Shown here piece by piece: positions 1-8,783 of a DNA stretch of 64,000 nt. The stretch is from Flexilinea sp. (GTDB lineage: Bacteria; Chloroflexota; Anaerolineae; Anaerolineales; Anaerolineaceae), in the NCBI GenBank assembly GCA_017432685.1, contig JAFRIR010000042.1, forward strand, positions 39,249-103,248, given 5' to 3'. The notes beneath the pieces were generated by a model that saw nothing but the letters and a program-made list of their open reading frames with translations, was not told the origin of the DNA and did not search any database. Positions within the stretch are counted from its first letter, which is position 1; every line of letters begins with the position of its first letter. The position numbers and the translations under genes were made by a program.

Positions 1-2
1 TC

Positions 3-761
3 TACGACTCAGAACGGGAAACTGCTTTGATTGAAGGTGTCGATTACGAAATCGTACAGAGCAGTTCCACATTGAAAGGTACAGAACCCGGAACATATAA
101 AGTCATAATCAGTGCTGATGATAAAACCTCTGAAGAAACTGCAAAATCCGTAACCGGAACCAATTACATCGGGATGCGTTCCGCTGTTTGGGAAATCATT
201 GATACCAGTATCCATATGTACCGAATTGATTTCCCGAGAGATCTTTGCGACCGCTGCAGCCTGCCTGCTACAGGAATTACATCCACAGCAACCGCAGCGT
301 TCTCTGACCAGGTCTATGACATCAGCTATAGCAAATCAGGTCTCTCCGTTCAAATTCCTTCACTCAGCATTGAAGCAGAAATCGTCACCGTTCCGTTCTC
401 AGGAAATGAATGGCCGGTGAGCGGACTCGGCAACAAAGCCGGATTGCTGGAAGGCAGCGCATTACCCGGTCAAGGGTACAGCATCATTGCCGCCCACAAT
501 ACACTGAGTCAATACGAAGTCGGACCTTTTGGCGCGTTAGCCACAATGAAGGAAAACGATAAAATCTTTGTAAATGGACCTCGCGGAAAAAATCTCAATT
601 ACAGCGTATATGCGAATGAATTAATCGAGCCGAATGATTTTGATACGATCGCAACCATCGCGGAAGAAGAACCGGGATATCTGATTCTCATCACCTGCGA
701 AAACGAATCCCAGGACGGAACCTACCTGAACCGCCGCGTGGTCTTCGCCAAACCGATGTAA
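3..761 (+). CDS. C-terminal part of secreted protein ending in a sortase domain (5' end outside window)
   Basis: The frame is open back to the first bases of the window, so the true start is to the left. The first visible 65 or so residues look like the end of an Ig-like repeat (VDYEIV, GTYKVII). The C-terminal 130 residues form a sortase-type domain: His in AAHNT, Cys in LITCENE and Arg in NRRVVFA are the usual catalytic triad. Sortases are membrane or surface transpeptidases; here the domain sits at the extreme C-terminus of a larger protein. The neighbouring gene on the other strand ends in a closely similar domain. It looks like a host gene rather than a phage gene. Sortase fold is confident; substrate is unknown. 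Confidence 0.8.
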   Translation, partial: YDSERETALIEGVDYEIVQSSSTLKGTEPGTYKVIISADDKTSEETAKSVTGTNYIGMRSAVWEIIDTSIHMYRIDFPRDLCDRCSLPATGITSTATAAFSDQVYDISYSKSGLSVQIPSLSIEAEIVTVPFSGNEWPVSGLGNKAGLLEGSALPGQGYSIIAAHNTLSQYEVGPFGALATMKENDKIFVNGPRGKNLNYSVYANELIEPNDFDTIATIAEEEPGYLILITCENESQDGTYLNRRVVFAKPM

Positions 762-788
762 AAATCACATGATATACCAGAAATAAAT

Positions 789-829
789 GGAGCCGTGTTT
801 CCTTACAGACTATTGGAAACACGGCTCCG
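789..829 (+). terminator. Rho-independent terminator
   Basis: A perfect 14-bp stem (GGAGCCGTGTTTCC with its complement) follows the sortase-domain gene by about 25 bases and is followed by a short T-rich stretch. Confidence 0.75.
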
Positions 830-832
830 TTT

Positions 833-1167
833 CAACTTCATCTAAAAACTATATTATTCCAGGCTCACAGAACTTTACTGGTTGAACATAATTTACCCAT
901 TGTGAGAAGCCAAAAGTAACGGTTTATGTCTCTCTCCGTTCCGAAATCAGCGCCCGAATTGTCTGAGAACTTCGCGAACTGATTGCTGCATTTCCTAAGA
1001 AAAATCCGAATTATATTTCCAGTCACAAAAAGCTTTAAACCATATCTAGTAGTTTTTTCACCGCTTTTATCAGCAAATCCTTCAGTTCCTTCGCCGGTAA
1101 GTGATGGTAAAAAAGAGCTTTTTTTAACACTCTGTATACGTCAGAGATATTGATTTGAATCATCCTG
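833..1167. other. Gene-free stretch between convergent genes
   Basis: AT-rich intergenic DNA between two convergent sortase-domain genes. I see no convincing ORF, repeat or RNA in it. Confidence 0.5.
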
Positions 1168-1217
1168 TAAAAAAAAAGACTGTCGCTTTGTTATGAATTA
1201 TCTTTTGCGACAGCCTT
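1168..1217 (-). terminator. Rho-independent terminator of the lipase-sortase gene
   Basis: Read on the minus strand, a GGCTGTCGC / GCGACAGTC stem is followed by nine T residues, about 70 bases after the stop codon of the large minus-strand gene. Confidence 0.8.
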
Positions 1218-1286
1218 CATGGTTATTAGATTATTTCATTCAGGTAAGAGTAAGAAGAGTGTTTCTCCTAAATCGCTATCAGCGGT

Positions 1287-4200
1287 TCATTTATCCTGCA
1301 GCCGTGCTACTACGATTCTACGATTCACATACCCACCTTCGGGCCGTTCATCTTCACAGGTAATCATCACCAGCACATTGTCAAACGCTTCAGTGATTCT
1401 GGCAAAGCTCGATATATCTGTTTCTGCTAACTTTTCGTTAGCAAAAACAACAAATGTTTGAAGATTATTTCGTTTATCACGGACAAATACTCTTTCACCT
1501 TCCTCCAGTGTACTCAACAGCGCAAAAGGACCACTTTCAGTATTGTTCAAATGGTTGTGTGCAACCAAAACCGTCGTTCCTTTTCCTGGAATCGAAGAAC
1601 CTTCCAACAATCCTACGGCATCACTGAGCCAGGTAACTGCATAATCATTATCCACATAAGGTACTTCCAGAATCTTCGATTCGACAGAAATTCCCGGGAT
1701 TTCCAGCGTCATCTGCAGTGGCTTATAGTTTACATTTTTCGGCTGGGAACTCAGCACCTGTGGATGAATCGCGGAGAATCCGGTTCGTGGCAGAACGTCT
1801 GTATCCAAGCGGAAGAAAGATAGTGATTGACGATTCGGTTCCGGCAACGGTTCCTCTGGCTCTTCCGGATCAAACGGTTCCTCCGGCTCTTCCGGCTCTA
1901 CCGGTTCCTCCGGCTCTTCCGGCTCTACCGGTTCCTCTGGCTCTTCCGGCTCTACCGGTTCCTCTGGCTCTTCCGGCTCTACCGGTTCCTCCGGCTCTTC
2001 CGGATCTGTCGGTTCTTCCGGTTCCCATTCTATCTGATATCCAACCTCGCCGTTATTTGAGTACCATTTTTCATCAATAGTACCGTCACCATCATTATCA
2101 ACGTTTAATATGGTTATACCCTCTTCATTGGTCTCAAGACTCAATTTGGCAGTATTGTAAATCGGGATTTGTAGAAACTGTTTTTCAATGACAAGATTTT
2201 CATTCTCATCGTACCATTCTAGTGAAAGATCCATTTCTCCTTCATTGGTTCCCTGCATCTGAATCTGATACAAATCTTTATCCAGGCAGAGAACTTTGAT
2301 GTCTCCCTCAAGACCGGCATAATCCAGCCTGCCGAAGATGCTCTGGACTGACATATTCTCAACAGATGAGTCTAAAACATCCCCGTCATGTTCAATACGA
2401 ACTTCAACCGGGCAGTCAATAAGAACCTTTATAAAACCCTCAGAGTTGCTCGGATCAGCATTATTTTTAGTTTTACCATTTGAGAGAATAGAGAGAATCA
2501 TATCGCGGGCATTTCGGTTTTTTACAGTTCCACCATGGTCTGCATCCAAAACAATAAATCTGTTGCGACCATCCTTATCCAAAGGAAGATTAAAATTTAT
2601 ATTACCCGCCATTGTGCCTGAGTAATATGGTACAGTTCCATCTCCTTTTTTTGTGTAATTCACATCTGCCAGAATATATTCTTCTGCCTGTTTTGAAATT
2701 GCCTCCCATCGCTCTGTCAATATCTTATAAGCGGAAATGTCGTTTGTTATGACTTTTCCGTTTCCAGAGTAAACATCATAGATATTTCCAAATTCCCATT
2801 TTCTATCTAAATCATTTCTGTTGGCATCGAAGTCTTTATTATATTCATACCAGTTTTTCAAAATTTTATATTCTTTTTTGTACTTGACCTGGCTGAACAC
2901 GGCATCTTTAACCGTATACTTGCCATTACCAATGATAAAATAACTGTTATCTAATGTCGCGAGAATATTTACATCATTCTCTTTCAAATTATCATGAAAT
3001 GTCTGTGCTGCTTCATAGTTATCTGCGCCGTATACAGTCCTGATTATGTTTTTATACTCATCCCAGGTCAGATCCAACATATTACTGATGAATAGATTTT
3101 TATATTTTACCGTAGTACAATATTGATTATACTTTGAACAATTCTTCTCTCTGGGAAATTCCTTTTCAACCTGTTTTGAAAAAGCCCATTTCACATTTTT
3201 CGTCAGGGTCGGATTATTTTCGTTATCGTTCGTGACCTTATCGTTGAAAAGGTCTTTTGTTGGTACAAGCTGGGTTATCGAGTCAAACTCACGCTTTGTT
3301 TCCGACGATAATCCCAATAATGCCAGTAATGAATCAAAAATATCCTTCTCTTCCACTGTATGTAGAACTCTGTCTGTCATCGACCGATCAAGAAGCACTG
3401 TGGTTCCCTCGTATGGTGTACCGCAAGTGATGATTTTGTCGATTATATTTATTTTTCCATCATCATTTAGTTTTTTAGCAGCTCTTGACAAAACCAGTCC
3501 GCCGTTGCTGTGAGCAACAATATCCACTTTGTCTTTTCCACTGCGATCTATAACCCAATTGATCTGCTCTATCAAATTTTCAGCAGAAACCTCATTGCTT
3601 TGCCTGAAGTCATAAGAAAAAAGATAAATTTGTCTGTACGGAAACCTGTTACGAATATCGTTTATCAGACCGCCAAAAGTACCTGCTTCACCTGTCTCAT
3701 CAGATTTACCCTCTGCCTCTAAATCATAATCGGATAAGTTCCCGACCATTTGCAGGTTCAAGTGATTGTAATGTGGGAAAAGAATTGTATCCATCCTTAC
3801 TTTGCCCAAAGCAGACCAGAAAAGCGGAGTGACTTTTAAGCCATCTTTTTTTGCTGCCCATACCTGATGTCCTTCGCCATCATTTAGTTCAGTGTACAAG
3901 TTACTACCCATGTATCCTTCAACGAGAATAATCGGATAGACATTTTCTGTAGGATCGTAAGGATCCGGAATATAAAACGCATCCTGATCCTTTTTCAGGA
4001 GGTCCTTGATAGATCTTAGCGTTGGATATCCCCGGCTGTATTCTGGATCGAACTCCCAAACATTGTTAAAATCCCAGCCAGAGTAACTCCATCTTGTCTT
4101 CATGAGGTCAGTGGACATTCCTCCGCTTGCATAGATATTATTAGAGGCATCATTGATGATTGTGGTCTCTCTGATATTACCAAACAGGTAACCGCCTAAG

Positions 4201-5465
4201 GTATTGTCATAATAACTGTTGATCAGTGTCTGGCCTGAGCTATAACCGAAGATACCAGGATGACTCTGTGCTACGCTGGTATTTATTTCCCATTCGTGCG
4301 GACCGATGTTATATGTGTTTTCTACCGTTCCGCTCCCGCTGGCAGCAATGTTTCCGTTGTAGGACAAGGCTGATGAAGTTTGTGCCCTTCCTTCATTGTA
4401 AGAGTTGAAGATTCTACCGTTATTGTAGGCAGTAATTCCTCCATTCTCCCCACCAAGCATTGCTTTTGCATTCCCGTTGGTAAAGCATTCCTCAATTATC
4501 CCATCGTTACTTGAAGTGATACAACCAGAGTTATAGCCATATACATCTGTATAGCTGACACAGCTGATCACCTTCAGTCCTGCAGGAATTGTACTGATGA
4601 TGCCGCCGCCAAATGCTGCTGATCCCGCATTCACTTCACCTTCAACACGACAATGTTTTATCAACATTGTAATATCAGGATTGCTGTTCACATACCTGCC
4701 AATGATACCGCCGCCTGTTCCCCAACGTCCTTTTGAGGATATATTTCCCTGATATTGACAGTCTTCAACGATTACTTTCACATCAGATCCCTCTTCACGG
4801 TTATAGTCCCCCATATCGACCTGGGCCATGATACCGCCGCCGCAGGCTTCTGTTTCTATCTCAACAGTTGATCGAATATCTTTGATACTCACGGTGGAAT
4901 TCCTGTGTCCACTCCGAATCTGTCCAACCGCACCGCCTACGATATTTCCCCGTAGTTTTCCGGTAACATAGCACCCGGATATAGTGATTTTCCCGCCAGG
5001 CGAATTCCAAACTTCACCGATCAGAGCTCCGGTAGGCCTTCCTTGGGATGTGGTTTTGCTGGCATTTTCGATCTTGACATCTTTAATCGTTATGCTCGTA
5101 TTTTCGTCAGCCCTGACCAATCCAAACAGACCGTTGTAGTCACCAGTCCCATCAAGGTTTAGATTGCTAATCGTGTAGCGATTCCCGTAAAAATTACCCA
5201 TAAATGGATTATCTTCTGTCCCTATAGGAGCCCATTCTTGCATACCCAAGTCAATATTCCCTGTAAGGATGACCGTCCGATCTTTGAAACTGTTGCCATT
5301 TGCAACCTCATCGCTCAGCCACATCAGCTGTCCCGCAGTTCTGATGTAATAAACATCTTCGAACGGTGTTACTTCTTCAGAATCGGTTCCATCCCATACA
5401 GCGAACACGCTTTCAGAACCAAATAAGAGAAATAACAGCCAAATCCCAATGATCATCTTTTTCAT
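1287..5465 (-). CDS. Secreted GLUG-repeat / alpha-beta hydrolase / sortase fusion protein
   Basis: 1392 residues. A signal peptide (MKKMIIGIWLLFLLFG, cut near residue 22) is followed by GLUG-type beta-helix repeats (about 35-480, GNFYGNRYTISNLNL, GLFGLV). A lipase-like alpha/beta hydrolase spans about 510-1050: ILVEGYMGSN, nucleophile elbow VAHSNGGLV, GDGTVPYYSG and a late DADHGG that could supply Asp and His. An acidic PEEPEEPVE repeat linker leads to a C-terminal sortase domain with His in VAHNHL, Cys in MITCED and Arg in NRRIVVA. The ribosome site AGGAGAG lies 7 bases before the ATG. The hydrolase resembles LCAT/PGAP1-type lipases, and a surface role is likely. Joining a lipase and a sortase catalytic domain in one chain is unusual. 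Confidence 0.8.
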   Translation of the reverse strand: MKKMIIGIWLLFLLFGSESVFAVWDGTDSEEVTPFEDVYYIRTAGQLMWLSDEVANGNSFKDRTVILTGNIDLGMQEWAPIGTEDNPFMGNFYGNRYTISNLNLDGTGDYNGLFGLVRADENTSITIKDVKIENASKTTSQGRPTGALIGEVWNSPGGKITISGCYVTGKLRGNIVGGAVGQIRSGHRNSTVSIKDIRSTVEIETEACGGGIMAQVDMGDYNREEGSDVKVIVEDCQYQGNISSKGRWGTGGGIIGRYVNSNPDITMLIKHCRVEGEVNAGSAAFGGGIISTIPAGLKVISCVSYTDVYGYNSGCITSSNDGIIEECFTNGNAKAMLGGENGGITAYNNGRIFNSYNEGRAQTSSALSYNGNIAASGSGTVENTYNIGPHEWEINTSVAQSHPGIFGYSSGQTLINSYYDNTLGGYLFGNIRETTIINDASNNIYASGGMSTDLMKTRWSYSGWDFNNVWEFDPEYSRGYPTLRSIKDLLKKDQDAFYIPDPYDPTENVYPIILVEGYMGSNLYTELNDGEGHQVWAAKKDGLKVTPLFWSALGKVRMDTILFPHYNHLNLQMVGNLSDYDLEAEGKSDETGEAGTFGGLINDIRNRFPYRQIYLFSYDFRQSNEVSAENLIEQINWVIDRSGKDKVDIVAHSNGGLVLSRAAKKLNDDGKINIIDKIITCGTPYEGTTVLLDRSMTDRVLHTVEEKDIFDSLLALLGLSSETKREFDSITQLVPTKDLFNDKVTNDNENNPTLTKNVKWAFSKQVEKEFPREKNCSKYNQYCTTVKYKNLFISNMLDLTWDEYKNIIRTVYGADNYEAAQTFHDNLKENDVNILATLDNSYFIIGNGKYTVKDAVFSQVKYKKEYKILKNWYEYNKDFDANRNDLDRKWEFGNIYDVYSGNGKVITNDISAYKILTERWEAISKQAEEYILADVNYTKKGDGTVPYYSGTMAGNINFNLPLDKDGRNRFIVLDADHGGTVKNRNARDMILSILSNGKTKNNADPSNSEGFIKVLIDCPVEVRIEHDGDVLDSSVENMSVQSIFGRLDYAGLEGDIKVLCLDKDLYQIQMQGTNEGEMDLSLEWYDENENLVIEKQFLQIPIYNTAKLSLETNEEGITILNVDNDGDGTIDEKWYSNNGEVGYQIEWEPEEPTDPEEPEEPVEPEEPEEPVEPEEPEEPVEPEEPEEPVEPEEPEEPFDPEEPEEPLPEPNRQSLSFFRLDTDVLPRTGFSAIHPQVLSSQPKNVNYKPLQMTLEIPGISVESKILEVPYVDNDYAVTWLSDAVGLLEGSSIPGKGTTVLVAHNHLNNTESGPFALLSTLEEGERVFVRDKRNNLQTFVVFANEKLAETDISSFARITEAFDNVLVMITCEDERPEGGYVNRRIVVARLQDK
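1850..2015 (-). repeat. In-frame tandem 27-bp repeat encoding EPEEPEEPV units
   Basis: About five to six copies of a 27-base unit within the lipase-sortase gene encode the acidic Pro/Glu linker. Copies differ by a few synonymous bases. This is a likely site of copy-number change and explains the long shadow ORFs on the other strand. Confidence 0.9.
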
Positions 5466-5725
5466 AAAACATCTCTCCTGTTTGTTTTTTCCTGCTTCAA
5501 GGAAAAAAGATTATATATGTACAATTCTGTCGTTGAAAAAAACGAACACTTATTTTGGATATATAAAATATATATCATATCAGCACTATTTATAATTTCA
5601 TTCACACTTTTGCTTACAATAGAATTAGCTTCTTTTATTCTTTTGTATAATTGTACAAAAATTATGCCATATCAATGTATATACGAAACATTATTGTATT
5701 TTCTGTTTTAAAATAATTTATGGAA

Positions 5726-5815
5726 GCGCTGATTTATTTCCAGCTAACGGGGACAGTTTGCGCAGACACCGAATGGTTCCGGAAAAAACTGTCCCCATCG
5801 GCACATAAATCAGTG
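5726..5815. repeat. Nested inverted repeat near the phage/host boundary
   Basis: An outer repeat (GCGCTGATTTAT with ATAAATCAGTG) encloses an inner 11-bp repeat (GGGGACAGTTT with AAACTGTCCCC). It lies in the AT-rich spacer between bacterial-type and phage-type genes. It could be a small non-autonomous mobile element or a REP-like element. The rest of 5466-5940 has a minus-strand promoter for the lipase gene (TATAAT near 5512) and no credible gene. Confidence 0.6.
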
Positions 5816-5940
5816 TTTCCGTATATATATTTTTAAATTGATTATCAGTGGAACTGATTTATTATGATCAGCAGAACTAATCATTTGACATTTCTGAATA
5901 TTATATCATTCTCCCAATTTCCGTATATAATATAGCAATT

Positions 5941-6147
5941 ATGCGCGACGAACTGAAAAATCCAAAAAATCTGATAGGAGCTATTCTGATACTGATTGCC
6001 GTCCTATTGGCAATCTGGGCAATTGCGGAAAACAAATCAGATACACATTTCTTTATTGCCCTGGGATCATACCTAATCGGCATGCTCCTCATCCTTGTTA
6101 ACAACAAAAACAACAAAATAGACAAAAACAACAAAAAACCGGGGTGA
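5941..6147 (+). CDS. Small two-helix membrane protein
   Basis: 68 residues with two hydrophobic segments (about 11-27 and 36-52) and a lysine/asparagine-rich tail. A TATAAT box ends only 9 bases before the ATG and there is no ribosome site, so the mRNA may be leaderless. It is the only plus-strand gene in this part and lies against the terminator shared with the tail tube gene. Function unknown; it may be the last host gene or a lysogenic gene. Confidence 0.5.
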   Translation: MRDELKNPKNLIGAILILIAVLLAIWAIAENKSDTHFFIALGSYLIGMLLILVNNKNNKIDKNNKKPG

Positions 6148-6171
6148 TGTTCCCCGGTTTTTGTTATCGTT
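6127..6171. terminator. Bidirectional terminator between the small membrane protein and the tail tube gene
   Basis: AACAAAAAACCGGGG and CCCCGGTTTTTGTT form a stem with A-run and T-run flanks, so it can stop transcription in both directions. It marks the left end of the phage late operon. Confidence 0.85.
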
Positions 6172-6196
6172 TTCCAAAATCAGCGGATAATCAGCC

Positions 6197-6994
6197 TTAA
6201 CCTCCGGCTGCAGCAGGATTCTGCACCTTACCGAAGCCCTTCACCAGGTTGGCGTTGGACACCTCAGCAATCGCCAGATAGGAACCCGCGGCCACGGTGA
6301 GCTCATCCGCGCCATCCCAGAAGCTCCAGCCTTCCACAATGTGATCATTGTAGTCAGGTGCCGTCGGTTCCGTGGAATCCACCTTGTACAGATACTTGTT
6401 GTTCTGTGCCGGGTTCGGGGACACGTTAACTTTCATCTTTCCGGTCGTCTGTCCGGCTTTCAGGCTCACAGTCAGTACCTTCACGGTCTTTTCCGGGACT
6501 TCCCCGTCATCATCAAAGGTCAGTGTTTCCAGATCGAACACACCATCGATGAATTTGCCCACAACGTTCAGATTCCCGCTCATGGTCAGCGTTTCACCGC
6601 CGCCGCCCTGAATGTCAGAGACTTCCACGGCACACGTGAACAGACGGGCAGGTACTTTGGTCGTAATCGGCGTACCGTCTTCTTCCACCTTGAAATCGGT
6701 GCGAAGGTATTCAACCAGAGCATTGGAGCCGACTTTCCGATTTCGTGCGATATCGTAAATCAGCATGACAGCTTCCTGGTCATTCCAAACGTCCGTATCA
6801 AACCCGAAGGAGGATTCATATCGGGTGATGGACGGACTGGCTTCGTCTTCATGAATGTAGACTTTGCTTTCAACCTGTGCATTCGGGGACTCATCGAGAC
6901 TGTTGAAACCAGTACCGCAGAGAGCCCATACTTTGTTCGCTTTCGTCCCGATATTCAGATAATCGGCAACTGCGCTTCGTGTAAGTAATGCCAT
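6197..6994 (-). CDS. Phage major tail tube protein
   Basis: 265 residues, within the usual size for tail tube proteins. It lies directly after the connector genes, which is the standard place. The sequence has the beta-rich central part and the C-terminal Ig-like part seen in tube proteins that carry an added domain (AGQTTGKMKVNVSPNP, SYLAIAEVS). It has its own late promoter-hairpin module upstream. No tail chaperone, tape measure or baseplate gene follows: the operon ends at a terminator here. The assignment rests on synteny and general sequence character. Confidence 0.7.
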   Translation of the reverse strand: MALLTRSAVADYLNIGTKANKVWALCGTGFNSLDESPNAQVESKVYIHEDEASPSITRYESSFGFDTDVWNDQEAVMLIYDIARNRKVGSNALVEYLRTDFKVEEDGTPITTKVPARLFTCAVEVSDIQGGGGETLTMSGNLNVVGKFIDGVFDLETLTFDDDGEVPEKTVKVLTVSLKAGQTTGKMKVNVSPNPAQNNKYLYKVDSTEPTAPDYNDHIVEGWSFWDGADELTVAAGSYLAIAEVSNANLVKGFGKVQNPAAAGG

Positions 6995-7029
6995 CTTTCA
7001 CTCTCCTTTTTGAATTTGTTTTCAGACTT

Positions 7030-7105
7030 AAACAAAAAGAAGACAGCCGTTTGAGACTGCCTTCTTAGGGTTCTTCGTCTATTTCTATACTTTCAATTAT
7101 AGCAC
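7030..7105 (-). promoter_or_regulatory. Late promoter-hairpin module, copy 1 (tail tube gene)
   Basis: Minus strand: TG-C-TATAAT (7096-7101), then ACCCTAAG, a hairpin (GAAGGCAGTC ... GGCTGTCTTC) and TTTTTG before the leader of the tube gene. Member of the 16-copy family. Confidence 0.75.
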
Positions 7106-7175
7106 AAAAACTATATTTAGTTTATATGCGTTATTTTCGCTAATCTTACACTATATTTAGTTGTCAATACAGCGC

Positions 7176-7616
7176 CTATCTGTGCGGTTCCAGGTAGGTG
7201 ATCCGGCAGCTGAACAGATATTTTGCAATCTGATCATCCATCCCCGCAATGGACGGCATATTCGGCAGAGACTCCACCTTCTGGACGGCACAGCCGCGGA
7301 AATACGGGTAATTCTTTTTTCGTTCCTGTTCGTCGATCCAATCCATCAGCCGCTCGGCATCAAACATGATCTCCGCGTTTTCCTCGCTGTTCACATCCAC
7401 CGTGTTCAGCGGTTTGTACTGAATCAGAGCGAAGTCATAGGCTTTCAGCTTATCGCCGTTGACATATTTTTTCAGTGCGGCGTTGGCAGGAGATGTGGCA
7501 ATCGTGATATTCCCGTTTTTCGTGTCAGAGAAATTGAAGTACAGCCGTTTGATGTCTTCATTCTGCATCAGCCAATCCCACACCGCCAGATGTTTGTTGT
7601 CTGTTGTATCAATCAT
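7176..7616 (-). CDS. Tail completion / minor capsid protein
   Basis: 146 residues between the gp10-like protein and the tail tube gene, the position of the tail terminator in siphophage head-tail operons. Size and alpha/beta character fit that role (repeated charged turns, a C-terminal SCRITYLEPHR strand). It overlaps the previous gene by a few bases, suggesting coupled translation. No catalytic motif is expected. The call is mainly from synteny. Confidence 0.6.
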   Translation of the reverse strand: MIDTTDNKHLAVWDWLMQNEDIKRLYFNFSDTKNGNITIATSPANAALKKYVNGDKLKAYDFALIQYKPLNTVDVNSEENAEIMFDAERLMDWIDEQERKKNYPYFRGCAVQKVESLPNMPSIAGMDDQIAKYLFSCRITYLEPHR

Positions 7617-7950
7617 TCAAATCCATCCCGTCTATGTAATCCTGCATTTCCTGTACAAAGTAATCCCTCACTGCCGGGGCAGCCACCTCGCTCCATTTGG
7701 CTGTAGCCAATGGATGCTTGTCTTTCCGAAAGTTGCGCTTCAAATCGTTGTACACGGTTGAAGCATATGGGGCGTTGTACTGAACGACATACGGCTTAAT
7801 GGTCACATCATTGCACAACCGTCCCGTGTTATAGGGGACATACGGTTCCACCAGCTTCCGCCACGTTTCCGCTGCGTGCTTCCCGATATCCTCATTGTCT
7901 TTTACTTTGCTCAGGATTCTGTTTTTGTTGAAATTCTTTATCAGGGGCAT
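7609..7950 (-). CDS. Minor capsid / HK97 gp10-like protein
   Basis: 113 residues from the ATG with the ribosome site; an upstream in-frame start is inside the previous gene. The sequence PYVPYNTGRLCNDVTI ... YNAPYASTVYNDLKRNF is typical of phage minor capsid 2 / gp10-like head-tail proteins. It lies between the head-closure protein and the tail terminator in the usual order. Confidence 0.75.
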   Translation of the reverse strand: MPLIKNFNKNRILSKVKDNEDIGKHAAETWRKLVEPYVPYNTGRLCNDVTIKPYVVQYNAPYASTVYNDLKRNFRKDKHPLATAKWSEVAAPAVRDYFVQEMQDYIDGMDLND

Positions 7951-7952
7951 AA

Positions 7953-8339
7953 TCACGCTCCCGTTACTTTGAGATGTGCGGTCTCCGTCAATTTCGTATC
8001 GTTGTTTACGCCTTCCACGGTGAAGCACATCCCCGCATATTTATCTTTGATATCAGAAAGTCTGACTCCGTTCCCGACCTCATCCGTCACCTGACCTTTC
8101 ACAATCAGGTCTTCGGGGCTTACTATCGCGCCACATTCTGCCGGGATCCTCACGACATATCGCTCGCTCGCCGCAAAGGTATTGCCTGATACGGATAATG
8201 CGGTAACACGGTTGTAGAAACAATCCGAGTATACAGAGCGGACGTAGATTGTCTTGAGACGTTCGTGTTCATCCGGCTGCTCCGTCCGGTGATACACGGT
8301 GATGGTCTCATTCCACAGTCTGTTTCTGTATATACTCAT
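7953..8339 (-). CDS. Head-tail connector / head closure protein
   Basis: 128 residues. The beta-rich sequence with MSIYRNRLWNETITVYHR at its start matches small minor capsid proteins that close the head. It overlaps the upstream gp6-like gene by 4 bases (ATGA), so the two are probably translationally coupled. Confidence 0.7.
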   Translation of the reverse strand: MSIYRNRLWNETITVYHRTEQPDEHERLKTIYVRSVYSDCFYNRVTALSVSGNTFAASERYVVRIPAECGAIVSPEDLIVKGQVTDEVGNGVRLSDIKDKYAGMCFTVEGVNNDTKLTETAHLKVTGA

Positions 8340-8728
8340 CGCAATGTTCCTAAACCGCAGGACAATAGAAACTGTCCGTTCGGCGCTTTTTCAAATTGCA
8401 GGTATTCGGTGATCAGCTCATCCACCTTTTTATCTGCCATATCCAGTGTCAGAATATTCCCGCTGGAAAAGCTGATGGAATAGCCGTCGTTTCCTTCGCT
8501 TGCAATGGCCGGGGTGTAGTTTTCACTGGTTGAATCACTGTTCCCGAGCACACCGATCAATTCAAACATCAGACGTTTGACAGGTTCAATGATCTCTGCG
8601 GCATTGGTCAGCCTGTTAAACGTCCGTGTGTCGATTTTCCGTTTTGCCTTGTAACTTAAGCGGGCGAAGGCGGTTTCATCCAGCTTTCCACCCCAGCTTT
8701 GATATTCATCAAAAGTCAGATAGTCCAT
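8336..8728 (-). CDS. gp6-like head-tail connector protein
   Basis: 130 residues from the ATG preceded by GGGGGCGG. YLTFDEYQSWGGKLDETAFARLSYKAKRKIDTRT is the N-terminal signature of the gp6-like connector family that docks below the portal. It is directly downstream of the capsid gene. Confidence 0.75.
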   Translation of the reverse strand: MDYLTFDEYQSWGGKLDETAFARLSYKAKRKIDTRTFNRLTNAAEIIEPVKRLMFELIGVLGNSDSTSENYTPAIASEGNDGYSISFSSGNILTLDMADKKVDELITEYLQFEKAPNGQFLLSCGLGTLR

Positions 8729-8783
8729 CAGATTTCGCCGCCCCCGCTTTTCCAAGGAGTTTTATATAAAGGAAGAAATACGC

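Noticed and set aside
1718-2080. Plus-strand Pro/Leu-rich repeat ORFs
   Set aside because: Produced by the 27-bp tandem repeat inside the lipase-sortase gene on the other strand.
5517-5711. 64-residue hydrophobic plus-strand ORF
   Set aside because: AT-rich stretch with no ribosome site; Ile/Tyr/Leu-rich translation is typical of chance.
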